Positions 1 to 8,430 of a stretch of 64,000 bases of DNA are shown here, piece by piece; positions within the stretch are counted from its first letter, which is position 1; every line of letters begins with the position of its first letter. The stretch spans positions 972,501-1,036,500 of the forward strand of contig NZ_CP146275.1 of assembly GCF_037044555.1 (NCBI RefSeq). The letters are read 5' to 3'. A program made the translations under genes and the position numbers. Origin of the DNA: Pelagibacterium nitratireducens. Its GTDB lineage: Bacteria; Pseudomonadota; Alphaproteobacteria; Rhizobiales; Devosiaceae. The notes beneath the pieces were generated by a model that worked only from the letters and a program-made list of their open reading frames with translations, ran no database searches and was not told where the DNA came from.

Positions 1-1
1 C

Positions 2-871
2 GAACCCAAGCGGCGCGGTTGTGCCATGGTGTTTCAGAACTACGCGCTCTATCCCCATATGAGCGTGCGCGAAAACATCGCCTACAGCCTCAAGGTTGCC
101 GGTATCCCCAAGACCGAGCGCACGGAGCGCGTCAGGGCCGTGGCGGCCATGCTGGCGCTTTCCGACTATCTCGATCGTCGCCCCGGCCAGCTTTCGGGCG
201 GACAGCGTCAACGGGTTGCCATCGGGCGGGCGATCGTACGGGAGCCGGCGGTGCTGCTCTTTGATGAGCCGCTGTCCAATCTTGACGCCAAGCTGCGCCA
301 CGAGATGCGGATCGAGCTGGCCGAGCTTCACCGCAGGATCGGCGCGACCACTGTTTTCGTTACGCACGATCAGGCCGAAGCGATGACGTTGGCGGACCGC
401 ATACTGGTCATGAACAAGGGCCAGATCGAACAATTCGATACACCCAGGCAGGTCTATGGCAATCCAGCCTCGACCTTTGTCGCCGGGTTCATCGGGTCTC
501 CGCCCATGAACATCTTTCGCGTTCGAGGCGACGGCGCCAAGCTGTGTCTCGAAAATGGTGAAGCCGTGATGCCGTCATCGACGACGGGCGACGTGCTGCT
601 CGGGATCCGCCCCGAACACGTTGCCATCGATGCGCAGGGATCCTCGTTTCCCACCTTCAGGGCACGCATCGACTATCGCGAGCATCTGGGTTCCCACGAA
701 ATCTTGAATGTCTCGCTGGCGTCGGGCGAAACCTTCACCATCGCCACCCAGCTCGGCGACGAACTCGGTTACGGTCGGACCGAACTCGAACTCCAATTTC
801 CCCCCGAGCACATTCATCTCTTCGATGTGCAGACGGGCAAATCCCTCTCAGTCAAAAAGAAAGTCAATTGA
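2..871 (+). CDS. ABC transporter ATP-binding protein, UgpC/MalK type (5' end outside window)
   Basis: This is the C-terminal part (289 codons) of a CUT1-type importer ATPase that powers uptake of a sugar or glycerol phosphate. The frame is open to the left edge, so the start and Walker A lie outside the window. Visible are the Q-loop (VFQNYALYPHMS), the signature LSGGQRQR near 194-217, Walker B LLFDEPLSNLD, the switch His in VTHDQAEAMT, and a C-terminal TOBE-like regulatory part. It resembles UgpC strongly around MSVRENIAY and FIGSPPMN. The stop touches the next gene, a glycerophosphodiesterase, the same pairing as ugpC-ugpQ, which suggests a glycerol-3-phosphate or glycerophosphodiester substrate (inference). 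Partial because of the window edge, not broken. Confidence 0.93.
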   Translation, partial: EPKRRGCAMVFQNYALYPHMSVRENIAYSLKVAGIPKTERTERVRAVAAMLALSDYLDRRPGQLSGGQRQRVAIGRAIVREPAVLLFDEPLSNLDAKLRHEMRIELAELHRRIGATTVFVTHDQAEAMTLADRILVMNKGQIEQFDTPRQVYGNPASTFVAGFIGSPPMNIFRVRGDGAKLCLENGEAVMPSSTTGDVLLGIRPEHVAIDAQGSSFPTFRARIDYREHLGSHEILNVSLASGETFTIATQLGDELGYGRTELELQFPPEHIHLFDVQTGKSLSVKKKVN

Positions 872-1702
872 GTGTCAGACTACGTCGATTTCATCAGCGG
901 TTCGGACCGCGACTGCGCTATCGTTGCTCACCGTGGCGCCTGGCATGGTGCGCCTGAGAACAGCATTCCTGCCATCGAGGCGGCGATTGAAAACGGCTAC
1001 GAGATCGTGGAAATCGATGTCCGCAGGAGCGCCGACGGGCAGCTGTTCCTGCTGCATGACGACACGCTCGAGCGCATGGCCGGCATAGCGCGCATGCCTG
1101 AGGAATTTACCCTGGCAGAACTTGGAGCCATCACGCTGCGAAATGCCGACGGTGGCACAGGGGCTGCCATGACGGCCTATACGGTTCCCAGCCTCGCGCA
1201 GGTGTTCGAGACAACGCGCGGGCGGATATTCATCGACCTCGATCTCAAGGATCTCTCGTTGTTTGAAGATGCTGCCGCCCTTGCAAGACAGATGGGCGTT
1301 TCACGCCAAGTCGATCTCAAGGCCGATGTGGATACCGAGGCCGAAATGAGATGGGTGCGGGCTCATATAGAGGGCAGCGACGTTCCGTTCATGGCCAAGG
1401 CGCGTTTCCTCAACGGGCAAGGCGACGAGAGCGCTCGCAACGTCATCGCATCGGGCGCATTCATGTGCGAGGCCAAATTTTCCGATCTGACAGCGCTGGC
1501 CGAGCAGGCCGAGCGGCTCAACAGCGCGGGCATACCGGTTTGGGTCAATACCCTCGATCCGGTCAATTCGGCAGGGTTCAGGGACAGCGAGGCCCTGCGC
1601 CATCCCGATGGTATCTGGGGCAAGCTGATCGCTGCAGGGGTCAGTATCATACAGACCGACGAGCCCAAGGCATTGCAAGCGTATCTGCGGGGGGCCTCTT
1701 GA
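872..1702 (+). CDS. Glycerophosphodiester phosphodiesterase (UgpQ-like)
   Basis: Predicted cytoplasmic GDPD-family enzyme (276 aa) that hydrolyses glycerophosphodiesters to glycerol 3-phosphate and an alcohol. The N-terminal family motif is clear: H20-R21-G22, then E47-x-D49 in EIVEIDVR and H62 in LLHDDTLER, the expected metal and catalytic residues of the TIM barrel. There is no signal peptide. I chose the GTG at 872 because it directly follows the stop of the upstream ATPase and places HRG at the usual distance from the N-terminus. The context of a UgpC-like ATPase upstream and a phosphatase downstream supports use of imported phosphodiesters. Confidence 0.93.
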   Translation: MSDYVDFISGSDRDCAIVAHRGAWHGAPENSIPAIEAAIENGYEIVEIDVRRSADGQLFLLHDDTLERMAGIARMPEEFTLAELGAITLRNADGGTGAAMTAYTVPSLAQVFETTRGRIFIDLDLKDLSLFEDAAALARQMGVSRQVDLKADVDTEAEMRWVRAHIEGSDVPFMAKARFLNGQGDESARNVIASGAFMCEAKFSDLTALAEQAERLNSAGIPVWVNTLDPVNSAGFRDSEALRHPDGIWGKLIAAGVSIIQTDEPKALQAYLRGAS

Positions 1703-1704
1703 GC

Positions 1705-2535
1705 ATGATCGTGGACAATAGCGCACTGGAGGCCGTTCTTGCCGGTTTGGCCGAGGTGGGGCGGAAGATCGTTATCCCCGGCTTTACCGGGCGTGCCGAT
1801 CTCGGCATCAGGGCAAAGGCCGACGAATATGATTTGGTGACCGATGCGGACGAAGCGGCCGAAGAGCTGCTTTCCCGCGCCCTTGAAAGGGTGTTCCCGG
1901 GGGGTGTGGTCGTGGGCGAGGAGGGCGTGGCGGCCGATCCGGCTGTGCTTTCGGGCCTGGCGGGTGCGGAGATCGGCATCCTTATAGACCCGATCGACGG
2001 GACCTGGAATTTCGCCAATGGCGTCCCGATCTTCGGCATGATGGTGGCAATAACCCATTTTGGCCGCACCATCGCTGGGGCTATCCACTATCCACTCACC
2101 GGTGATTTCATTTATGGGCGGGCGGACAAGGGCGCCTTCTACCGAGCGCACGACGGAGCCGAGGCTCCGCTCAGGGTTGCGGCGGCGCGCGCCGTCGAGG
2201 ACATGTCGGGCTTTGTCGCCCAGCCGCTTTTTCCCAAGCACGAACAGCTTGACCTGGCCAGGCGCTCGGCACGGTTCCAGCGGACCACCAATTTTCGCTG
2301 CTCGGCCTACGAGTATCGGCTGATCGCCCAGGGAAGCCTGCATTTTTCGCTCAATGCCGGCCTCAAGCCCTGGGATCACGCCGCCGGCGTGCTGATCCAC
2401 CAGTTGGCGGGCGGTCACGCCGGCCTGCTCGGTGGGCAGGATTATCATCCTGGCGAGACTGAGGGATATCTCCTCCTTGGTCCGGACCCGGAAAGCTGGC
2501 AAACATTGCGCGAGGTCTTTACCGGTCAAGGCTAG
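1705..2535 (+). CDS. Inositol monophosphatase family protein
   Basis: A Mg2+-dependent phosphatase of the inositol monophosphatase/FBPase-like fold (276 aa). It carries the metal-site motifs GEE at 71-73, DPIDGT at 95-100, and WDHAAG near 218. It would remove phosphate from inositol phosphate, histidinol phosphate or a related small phosphate ester; the exact substrate cannot be read from the sequence. The ATG at 1705 lies two bases after the stop of the diesterase gene, so the two are probably translationally coupled. A TTG at 1699 overlapping that stop is an alternative start. With GDPD it could form a two-step route such as glycerophosphoinositol to inositol (inference). Confidence 0.9.
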   Translation: MIVDNSALEAVLAGLAEVGRKIVIPGFTGRADLGIRAKADEYDLVTDADEAAEELLSRALERVFPGGVVVGEEGVAADPAVLSGLAGAEIGILIDPIDGTWNFANGVPIFGMMVAITHFGRTIAGAIHYPLTGDFIYGRADKGAFYRAHDGAEAPLRVAAARAVEDMSGFVAQPLFPKHEQLDLARRSARFQRTTNFRCSAYEYRLIAQGSLHFSLNAGLKPWDHAAGVLIHQLAGGHAGLLGGQDYHPGETEGYLLLGPDPESWQTLREVFTGQG

Positions 2536-2606
2536 GCTGAGCGCAAATGCCGCCGCTGGGAAGGCACAAACAGCATCCGGTCCCGAGCGCGCCACGGGCT
2601 ACCTTG

Positions 2607-2622
2607 TGCAAGGTGGCTTGCG
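2607..2622. promoter_or_regulatory. Imperfect operator-like palindrome upstream of the rpiR-type gene
   Basis: TGCAAG-GTGG-CTTGCG: a six-base inverted repeat with one mismatch and a four-base spacer. It matches the arms of the perfect palindrome at 2637-2652, thirty bases downstream, so the pair may be a tandem operator for the RpiR regulator encoded next. Confidence 0.5.
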
Positions 2623-2636
2623 TTACGATTTTTTAT

Positions 2637-2652
2637 TGCAAGTAAACTTGCA
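2637..2652. promoter_or_regulatory. Perfect operator-like palindrome upstream of the rpiR-type gene
   Basis: TGCAAG-TAAA-CTTGCA is a perfect inverted repeat with six-base arms, 29 bases before the regulator start. A near copy lies upstream of the importer operon (3573-3588). The simplest reading is an autoregulatory RpiR operator shared with the transporter. Confidence 0.65.
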
Positions 2653-2681
2653 CCGTGGTATCAGGCTCCTCAGGAGGAGCG

Positions 2682-3524
2682 ATGTCGATACTCGAACGCG
2701 TGCAATCGGTGGCGGAAGATTTGACCCGGGCAGAGCATCTGCTTGTGCGGGAGATCATCGCCAAGCCGCGTGATGTCGCTCTTGGAACGGCATCGAGTCT
2801 AGCACAACGCACCGGCGTGCACGAGGCTACTGCGTCTCGTCTGGCAAAGAAACTGGGATTTCAGAGCTATGCTGGATTTCGCGATGCCATTCGCGAGGAG
2901 TTCATCGTCAAGGCCGATCCCGCCTTGCGCGTGCGCAATACCCTGGAAGCCACTGGGGATGGCGATCTGCTCGGTGAACTGATTGCGCGGGAGATCGAAG
3001 CGCTCACGGCGTTGCCAAGCTATCTCGACTCAAACCGGATTGCCGAGGCAGCGCAGTTGCTCACCGGCGCCCGGCGCATCTTTATCTTTTCGCGCGGCAA
3101 CGCCGTGACGCTCTCGGTCATGCTCGAGCGACGGCTGCTACGCATGGGTGCGGATGTCGAGGTTCTCTCGGGCGATGGACGGGACCTGGCCGAACAGGTT
3201 CTCGGTCTGGGGAGCGAGGATGTGGTGGTGGCCTTCGTCTTTCGGCGCCAACCGCGCCATTATGCGCCGCTGATCGAGCGGGCGCACAAGGTGGGTGCGC
3301 GGACGCTGGCGGTTTCGGGTTCGCTGGGACCGGCTCTCACACCAGCGCCCAATCTGTTGCTCTCGGCACCGCGGTCAGGCTCCAATGACAGCTTCCAGAC
3401 GCTGACCGTGCCGATGGCCATTACCAATGCCCTGGTTCTGACAATGGCAAAGATGAACCGGGATACGACGCTCGAGCGGCTGGAGACGCTGGGCGAACTT
3501 ATCAGCGATTTCGAGTCGCGCTAG
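2682..3524 (+). CDS. MurR/RpiR family transcriptional regulator
   Basis: A 280-aa one-component regulator. Residues 1-75 form the RpiR helix-turn-helix (recognition segment around TGVHEATASRLAKKLGF), and about 125-260 form a SIS domain, which in this family binds phosphosugars. The start at 2682 was chosen because GGAGGAG stands just upstream; an in-frame GTG further upstream has no such site. It lies between the phosphodiesterase/phosphatase genes and an AfuABC-type importer, and copies of one palindrome precede both this gene and the importer. It probably senses a sugar or polyol phosphate and controls the surrounding genes. The specific ligand is unknown. Confidence 0.93.
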   Translation: MSILERVQSVAEDLTRAEHLLVREIIAKPRDVALGTASSLAQRTGVHEATASRLAKKLGFQSYAGFRDAIREEFIVKADPALRVRNTLEATGDGDLLGELIAREIEALTALPSYLDSNRIAEAAQLLTGARRIFIFSRGNAVTLSVMLERRLLRMGADVEVLSGDGRDLAEQVLGLGSEDVVVAFVFRRQPRHYAPLIERAHKVGARTLAVSGSLGPALTPAPNLLLSAPRSGSNDSFQTLTVPMAITNALVLTMAKMNRDTTLERLETLGELISDFESR

Positions 3525-3572
3525 CGGCAAGCGGTGTGGAGGAGGACGCCGGAATTTCGCACGCCAAGTTTC

Positions 3573-3588
3573 TGCAAGTTAAATTGCA
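3573..3588. promoter_or_regulatory. Operator-like palindrome upstream of the AfuA-type gene
   Basis: TGCAAG-TTAA-ATTGCA matches the perfect palindrome at 2637-2652 in 13 of 16 positions and keeps the inverted repeat with one mismatch. It sits 80 bases before the binding-protein start. TGCA half-sites recur just downstream (3594-3606). A likely RpiR target. Confidence 0.6.
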
Positions 3589-3668
3589 CGTCATGCAGAT
3601 GTTGCAATTATGTGTGCACGAGGAGGGGCCGGCAATGCCGGACCGCAACCAACCGGAGGACAGGACAC

Positions 3669-4790
3669 ATGACCCTCAAGCAGATTTTTCTCTCATCGGC
3701 CGCTATCGGCCTTTTGGCTGCGCCAGCCCTGGCGCAGGATCTCGATACCATGAGTGCCCAAGAACTTCTGCCGCTGGCGCAGCAGGAAGGAACCGTTACG
3801 GTCTATTCCTTCACAAGCCGCATCGCGGCGGTCGAGGCCGCATTCGAAGCGAAATATCCCGGCATCGACCTGGTGGGCTATGACGCCAGTTCCACCGAGC
3901 AGATTGCCCGGCTGCGCGCTGAATCGGCGGCTGGCATCGCGTCTGCCGATGTCGTCTATATTTCCGATGCTCCCGTGGTTCTCACCGAACTTCTCGAGAC
4001 CGGGCTGATCGAAGCCTATGTGCCGCCCCGGGTGGCCGATCGTGTTCCCGATGAGTTTTCCACGCCAGTTCTCGCCCAGCGGCTTTCCACCAAGGTCCTG
4101 ATGTATAATGAGCAAGCCCATCCCGATGGCGCGCCGGTCGATAGCCTTTGGGACCTGACCCGCCAAGAGTGGAGCGGTCGCGTCGTGATGGTCGATCCGC
4201 TGCAGCGGGGTGACTATCTCGATCTCATGGTTGAGTTCGTGCTCCGCTCCGATGACATGGCAGCGGCCTACGAAGCAGAGTTCGGCGAACCGATCGCGCT
4301 CGATTCCGGAATCGAAAATGCCGGCATGCAGTTCATCACCGATCTGTTCGCCAACGACGTCGTGCTGGTGTCGTCAACCGACGACGTCAACGCCGCAATC
4401 GGCTCGCTTGACCAGGCCCACCCGCCGATCGGCTTTACGTCCTATTCGGATCGCCGAGACAATGAAGACGAAGGCTGGGCGCTCCAAGTCGCCAATGACG
4501 TCGCGCCGTCCAACGGCATCATCTTCCCCGCGTTGCTAACGCTCGCGGCCGAAGCCGAACATCCCGCAGCAGCGAGGCTGGCCATCGACTTCCTGATGGG
4601 CGACGACAGCGAGACCGGTGGCGAAGGCTTCGCGCCGTTCTACGTGGCGGGTGACTATGCCACGCGCACCGATATCGTCAGCCATCCTGACGCCGTCCCG
4701 CTCGAAGACTTTACCGCGTGGCGTATTGATCCCGCTGCAACCGCGGAAATCCGTCAGGATGTGGCCGATATGGTCCTCATCCTGCAATAA
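3669..4790 (+). CDS. ABC transporter substrate-binding protein, AfuA/FbpA type
   Basis: Periplasmic solute-binding protein of 373 aa. Residues 1-22 are a Sec signal peptide ending ALA before Gln23, followed by a mature domain typical of the group once annotated as iron(III) binders (VTVYSFTSRIAAVEAAFEA near the start of the mature chain). Some members, such as AfuA of Actinobacillus, bind sugar phosphates rather than iron. The ATG at 3669 has GGAGGACAGG before it and begins the signal peptide. It is the first gene of a transporter operon with a two-domain permease and an ATPase. Given the RpiR regulator and nearby phosphatases, a phosphorylated sugar or polyol is more likely than iron; this is inference. 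Confidence 0.9.
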   Translation: MTLKQIFLSSAAIGLLAAPALAQDLDTMSAQELLPLAQQEGTVTVYSFTSRIAAVEAAFEAKYPGIDLVGYDASSTEQIARLRAESAAGIASADVVYISDAPVVLTELLETGLIEAYVPPRVADRVPDEFSTPVLAQRLSTKVLMYNEQAHPDGAPVDSLWDLTRQEWSGRVVMVDPLQRGDYLDLMVEFVLRSDDMAAAYEAEFGEPIALDSGIENAGMQFITDLFANDVVLVSSTDDVNAAIGSLDQAHPPIGFTSYSDRRDNEDEGWALQVANDVAPSNGIIFPALLTLAAEAEHPAAARLAIDFLMGDDSETGGEGFAPFYVAGDYATRTDIVSHPDAVPLEDFTAWRIDPAATAEIRQDVADMVLILQ

Positions 4791-4805
4791 TTGAAAACCG
4801 CATCG

Positions 4806-4830
4806 GCCCCGGCGGTTAATCTGCCGGGGC
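4806..4830 (+). repeat. Intercistronic hairpin between binding-protein and permease genes
   Basis: GCCCCGGC, nine-base loop, GCCGGGGC: a perfect eight-base GC stem in the 59-base spacer. No T-run follows. Such hairpins commonly protect upstream mRNA or partly stop transcription, raising binding protein over permease. Similar hairpins stand at the equivalent junctions at 13932-13955 and 22551-22574. Confidence 0.6.
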
Positions 4831-4849
4831 GCTCAAACGGAAACCGTTC

Positions 4850-6595
4850 ATGACCACTTTTTCCTCTCTTGCTGGGCGGGCACGCTACGCTGTGCCGCAA
4901 GGCCTGCCGCTCAAGCTCGGCGTTCTTCTGGTTATTGGTGCGCTCATTGCCGGACCGCTGCTGCGTATTCTGTTCGAAACGCTGGCGCCGCAAACCATTG
5001 CCGCCTGGAGCGATGTCGTTGTCAGCCCGCTCTCGCGCAATCTGTTGTGGGTGCCGCTCACCAACACGCTGATCCTGGGCGTCGGCGTGGCCAGCGGATG
5101 CGTTCTGATCGGGGGCTTTCTGGCCTGGCTGGTGGTGATGACGGATGTCCCCTTCCGACGCACGATCGGACTTTTGGCGACGCTCCCCTTCATGATTCCG
5201 AGCTTTGCCACGGCCCTGGCCTGGGGCACGTTGTTCCGCAACAGCCGGGTGGGCGGGCAGACCGGGTTTCTCGAAGGGCTGGGGCTGGCCGTCCCGGACT
5301 GGCTCAGCTGGGGCATGGTCCCCACCTTCATCGTTCTCACCGCGCATTACTATTCGCTGGCATTCACCGTGATCGCTGCCGCCCTTGCCACCGTCAATTC
5401 CGATCTGGTCGAGGCCGCCCAGATGACGGGCGCGAAACGCGGGCGCATCTTTGCCGGCATCATCTTGCCCGTCGCTCTGCCAGCCATCGTTTCTGGCGCT
5501 TCGCTGACCTTTGCCGGGGCCGTATCCAATTTTGCCGCGCCGGCACTTCTGGGGCTGCCAGTGCGCATGCAGACCATGGCCACACGCCTGTTCGGCATGA
5601 TCGAAATCGGCCAGACGGCGCGCGGCTATGTCATCGCAATTCTCCTGATCGTCGTCTCGGCGTTCTTTTTGTGGTTCGGAAACAAGGTTATCTCCGGTCG
5701 GCGCTCCTATGCCACGATTACCGGCAAAGGTGGACGTGCCAAACGGTTCGAACTCGGCGCCGCCCGGTTGCCTATGTTCGCCATTGCAGTCCTGATCTGC
5801 GCCCTGACCACAATCGTGCCCGTGTTGGTGCTCATCGCGTCTTCGTTGGCACCGAGTTCGTCGTCGCTCTTTTCGGGCTGGACGCTGCATTACTGGCTCG
5901 GTGCGTCCAATCCCGCCATTGCCCAGGGCCAGGCCGGGGTTTTCCATAACCCCTTCATCGTTTCGGCCACCTCGACAACCATCAGCCTTGGTCTGGTCGT
6001 TGCCGTCACCGGGTCGATCCTTGGGCTCATGATCGCCTTTACTCTGGCGCGCTACCGCACGGGCTTTTTGTCGGGCGTGATCAATCAGCTGGCGTTTCTC
6101 CCCCTGCTGGTGCCCGGCATTGCCTTTGGTGCCGCCTATATCGCACTTTTCGGCGCGCCCATCGGGCCGTTTCCCGCGCTCTATGGCAGCTTTGCTCTGC
6201 TGGTCATTGCGGGCACCGCCTATCTCGTGCCGTTCTCGGTGCAGACGGGCAGGGCCGTGATCCAGCAGGTCTCGGGCGATCTCGACGAAAGTGCGCGTCT
6301 GACGGGGGCGGGCTTTTTCCGACGGCTTTCGGCGATCACCATTCCGCTCGCCAGCCGTGGCCTGGCGGCAGGCGCGATCATCATCTTCGTGAAAATCATG
6401 CGCGATCTCTCGCTGGTGGTGCTGCTCTTTACGCCAACCACTCCGGTGCTCTCGGTCCTCGCTTATCGCTATGCATCGGAAGGCTTCACCCAGTTCGCCA
6501 ACGCCATAACCGTCGTCATCCTCATCATCTCCATTGCAGCCACGCTGCTCGCCAACCGGTTGCAGACCAAGTCGCAGCCCTGGCTCAAGAACTAG
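4850..6595 (+). CDS. ABC transporter permease, fused two-domain (AfuB/FbpB type)
   Basis: Inner-membrane permease of 581 aa containing two tandem binding-protein-dependent transport domains, hence about twelve membrane helices. Each half has an EAA-type loop contacting the ATPase: EAAQMTGAKRGRIF in the first half and ESARLTGAGFFRR in the second. The duplicated single-chain architecture is typical of FbpB/AfuB transporters. It is separated from the binding protein gene by a 59-base spacer with a strong hairpin and is followed 10 bases later by the cognate ATPase gene. The start ATG 4850 precedes a short cytoplasmic segment and the first helix near 20-45. Confidence 0.93.
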   Translation: MTTFSSLAGRARYAVPQGLPLKLGVLLVIGALIAGPLLRILFETLAPQTIAAWSDVVVSPLSRNLLWVPLTNTLILGVGVASGCVLIGGFLAWLVVMTDVPFRRTIGLLATLPFMIPSFATALAWGTLFRNSRVGGQTGFLEGLGLAVPDWLSWGMVPTFIVLTAHYYSLAFTVIAAALATVNSDLVEAAQMTGAKRGRIFAGIILPVALPAIVSGASLTFAGAVSNFAAPALLGLPVRMQTMATRLFGMIEIGQTARGYVIAILLIVVSAFFLWFGNKVISGRRSYATITGKGGRAKRFELGAARLPMFAIAVLICALTTIVPVLVLIASSLAPSSSSLFSGWTLHYWLGASNPAIAQGQAGVFHNPFIVSATSTTISLGLVVAVTGSILGLMIAFTLARYRTGFLSGVINQLAFLPLLVPGIAFGAAYIALFGAPIGPFPALYGSFALLVIAGTAYLVPFSVQTGRAVIQQVSGDLDESARLTGAGFFRRLSAITIPLASRGLAAGAIIIFVKIMRDLSLVVLLFTPTTPVLSVLAYRYASEGFTQFANAITVVILIISIAATLLANRLQTKSQPWLKN

Positions 6596-6605
6596 GCCGC
6601 CTGCC

Positions 6606-7667
6606 ATGATCACTATTTCCAATCTCACCAAGTCATTCGGCGACTTCGATGCCGTGAAATCGGTCAGCCTTTCGGTGCCCGAGGGGTCCTTCCTGGTCCT
6701 GGTCGGGCCGTCCGGGTGCGGCAAGTCCACGATGCTACGCATGCTGGCGGGCCTTGAAAAGCCGAGCGGAGGAACGATTTCGTTCGGGGAAAAGACCGTA
6801 TCGGATGGCGAACGCGGGTGGACCATCGAGCCGGCGCAGCGCGACACCGGGCTGGTGTTCCAGTCTTACGCGCTCTGGCCGCACATGACAGTAGCCGGCA
6901 ATGTGGAATGGCCGCTCAAGGTGGGAAAGATGCAACCGGCCGAGCGCAAGGCCCGGGTCAACGAGGTGCTCTCCCTGCTGGGCATCGAGATGCTCTCGCA
7001 TCGCTATCCCAACGAGATTTCCGGCGGGCAGCAGCAGCGCGTGGCGATCGCGCGCATGATCGCGCCCAAGCCGAAAATCCTTTTGTTCGATGAGCCCCTG
7101 TCCAATCTCGATGCCAAGCTGCGGGTCGAGATGCGGACCGAATTGTTGCGTGTCCATCGCGCCACCGGGGCGACCTCGATCTATGTCACCCACGATCAGG
7201 TCGAAGCCATGACCATGGCCAGCCATGTCGCCGTCCTCAAGGATGGCGAGGTCGAGCAGTTTGGCGCGCCCCAGGATCTTGTCGCCGAGCCTCGAACGGC
7301 GTTCGTTGCCACTTTCGTTGGCACCCCGCCCGCCAATCTCGTTCCGGTTGAACCACTCGGGCAGGCCATCGCGGTTGCCGGAGAAGCCATGGGGCCGACA
7401 TTCGCGCTCGAGCGTCCGGCGCTGGCCATGTTCCGGCCCGAGGACCTCTCGGTCTCAGATGTTGCCGGTCCCCGCGCGATCGCCATGGAATTTGCCGAAG
7501 CGAGCCCGGTTGCCGGGCGTGTGATGGTGACTGGAACGCGCAGCGATCTGCGGCTCACGGCAGTCGTTGACCGGGCACCAAGGTTCGCGCCGGGAGACGC
7601 CGTTTATTTCACCCTTCCTGAGACACCGTCTGCCCTGTTCACCCTTCAGGGGGAGCGTATTGCATGA
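6606..7667 (+). CDS. ABC transporter ATP-binding protein, AfuC/FbpC type
   Basis: A complete 353-aa ATPase for the adjacent two-domain permease. Walker A GPSGCGKST lies at 34-42, the Q-loop in VFQSYALWPHMT, signature SGGQQQR around 139-145, Walker B ILLFDEP at about 158-164, and the switch His in VTHDQVEAMT. A C-terminal TOBE-like part begins around residue 240. I chose ATG 6606, ten bases after the permease stop, since the N-terminus ITISNLTKSFG is canonical. Its last four bases overlap the start of the histidine phosphatase gene, implying coupled translation. Confidence 0.94.
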   Translation: MITISNLTKSFGDFDAVKSVSLSVPEGSFLVLVGPSGCGKSTMLRMLAGLEKPSGGTISFGEKTVSDGERGWTIEPAQRDTGLVFQSYALWPHMTVAGNVEWPLKVGKMQPAERKARVNEVLSLLGIEMLSHRYPNEISGGQQQRVAIARMIAPKPKILLFDEPLSNLDAKLRVEMRTELLRVHRATGATSIYVTHDQVEAMTMASHVAVLKDGEVEQFGAPQDLVAEPRTAFVATFVGTPPANLVPVEPLGQAIAVAGEAMGPTFALERPALAMFRPEDLSVSDVAGPRAIAMEFAEASPVAGRVMVTGTRSDLRLTAVVDRAPRFAPGDAVYFTLPETPSALFTLQGERIA

Positions 7668-8269
7668 AGCGGCTGATGATTGTCAGGCACGGAGAATCCG
7701 AGTGGAATGCCAGCCGCCGTCTGCAGGGACAGGCCGATATCGAACTTTCGGACAAGGGGCGAGAGCAGGCGCTGGCACTCAGAGCGACCGTTGAAGCGCT
7801 TAACCCGGACACATCAATCACCTCCGATCTCAAACGGGCGATCGAAACGGCCAGGCTTCTGGGAATAGAAGCGCCTTTGACCAACCCTGCACTGCGCGAG
7901 ATCGATGTTGGCGAATGGACGGGACGCGCCATTGCCGATATCCGCGCCGATGATGCCGAAGGCTATCAGGGTTGGCGGTCGGGGACGGTGACCCCCAAGG
8001 GTGGTGAAAAGTGGAGCGAATTCGTTTCCCGCACCAGCACGTGCGTCATGACCAGCCTGCAGGCAAGCGATCGCCTGCTGGTGGTATGTCATGGCGGGGT
8101 CATTCGCGCACTTCTCGAAAAGCTTATCGACCTGCCTCCTCAGCGGATCATCCCCGTCGGGCCGGCGAGCCTGACCGTTCTTGCCGAACGCCCGTCCGGA
8201 TCGGGCAGCATGCGGCTGGAATTGTTCAATTATTCGCCTCTGGGTCCGGTGCTTGATGCTCCGGACTGA
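7664..8269 (+). CDS. Histidine phosphatase family protein (phosphoglycerate-mutase-like)
   Basis: A 201-aa cytoplasmic member of the histidine phosphatase superfamily. The phospho-histidine motif VRHGESEWN is near residues 6-14 and the second catalytic His lies in CHGGVIRALL near 144-153. A GxP-type loop for mutase activity is not evident, so a broad phosphatase is likely. It overlaps the ATPase stop by ATGA and closes the importer operon, suggesting that it dephosphorylates the imported compound. Convergent with the MFS gene; a RIME-like palindrome lies between them. Confidence 0.9.
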   Translation: MKRLMIVRHGESEWNASRRLQGQADIELSDKGREQALALRATVEALNPDTSITSDLKRAIETARLLGIEAPLTNPALREIDVGEWTGRAIADIRADDAEGYQGWRSGTVTPKGGEKWSEFVSRTSTCVMTSLQASDRLLVVCHGGVIRALLEKLIDLPPQRIIPVGPASLTVLAERPSGSGSMRLELFNYSPLGPVLDAPD

Positions 8270-8280
8270 GCCGAACGGCT

Positions 8281-8381
8281 AGAGCGTGTCCAGCAAAAGT
8301 GGAAACGGTTTTGCGGTTCGGACACGCGACGAAATTAAGGACTTAGCCAAGGATTTGATTCAATCAAATCCTTGGCTCTAA
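8281..8381. repeat. RIME-like intergenic palindromic element, copy 1
   Basis: A ~100-base unit also present at 60243-60344. The left module has arms GCGTGTCC and GGACACGC around a CAAAA/TTTTG core. The right module is a perfect hairpin with arms AGCCAAGGATTTGATT and AATCAAATCCTTGGCT around one base. Composite imperfect palindromes of this kind are known as RIME-type elements in rhizobia. It lies between the convergent histidine phosphatase and MFS genes and could end both transcripts. The rest of the 161-base spacer shows nothing clear. Confidence 0.8.
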
Positions 8382-8430
8382 AGACCAATTCCTGGTCCTG
8401 CGCTCATGGGCGCCGCCGACCCCAGAGCGA

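Noticed and set aside
1363..2595. 410-codon open frame on the minus strand
   Set aside because: Antisense to the diesterase and inositol-phosphatase-like genes, whose catalytic motifs are intact.
4754..6847. 697-codon open frame on the minus strand
   Set aside because: Lies opposite the permease and ATPase genes, which have clear domains. Its translation is low-complexity (Arg, Gly, Asp, His, Gln rich), a usual by-product of high-GC coding DNA.
3669..7667. Simple annotation as a ferric iron importer FbpABC
   Set aside because: The fold family fits, but the RpiR regulator, diesterase and phosphatase neighbours point to a phosphorylated organic substrate. No iron box is seen before the operon.
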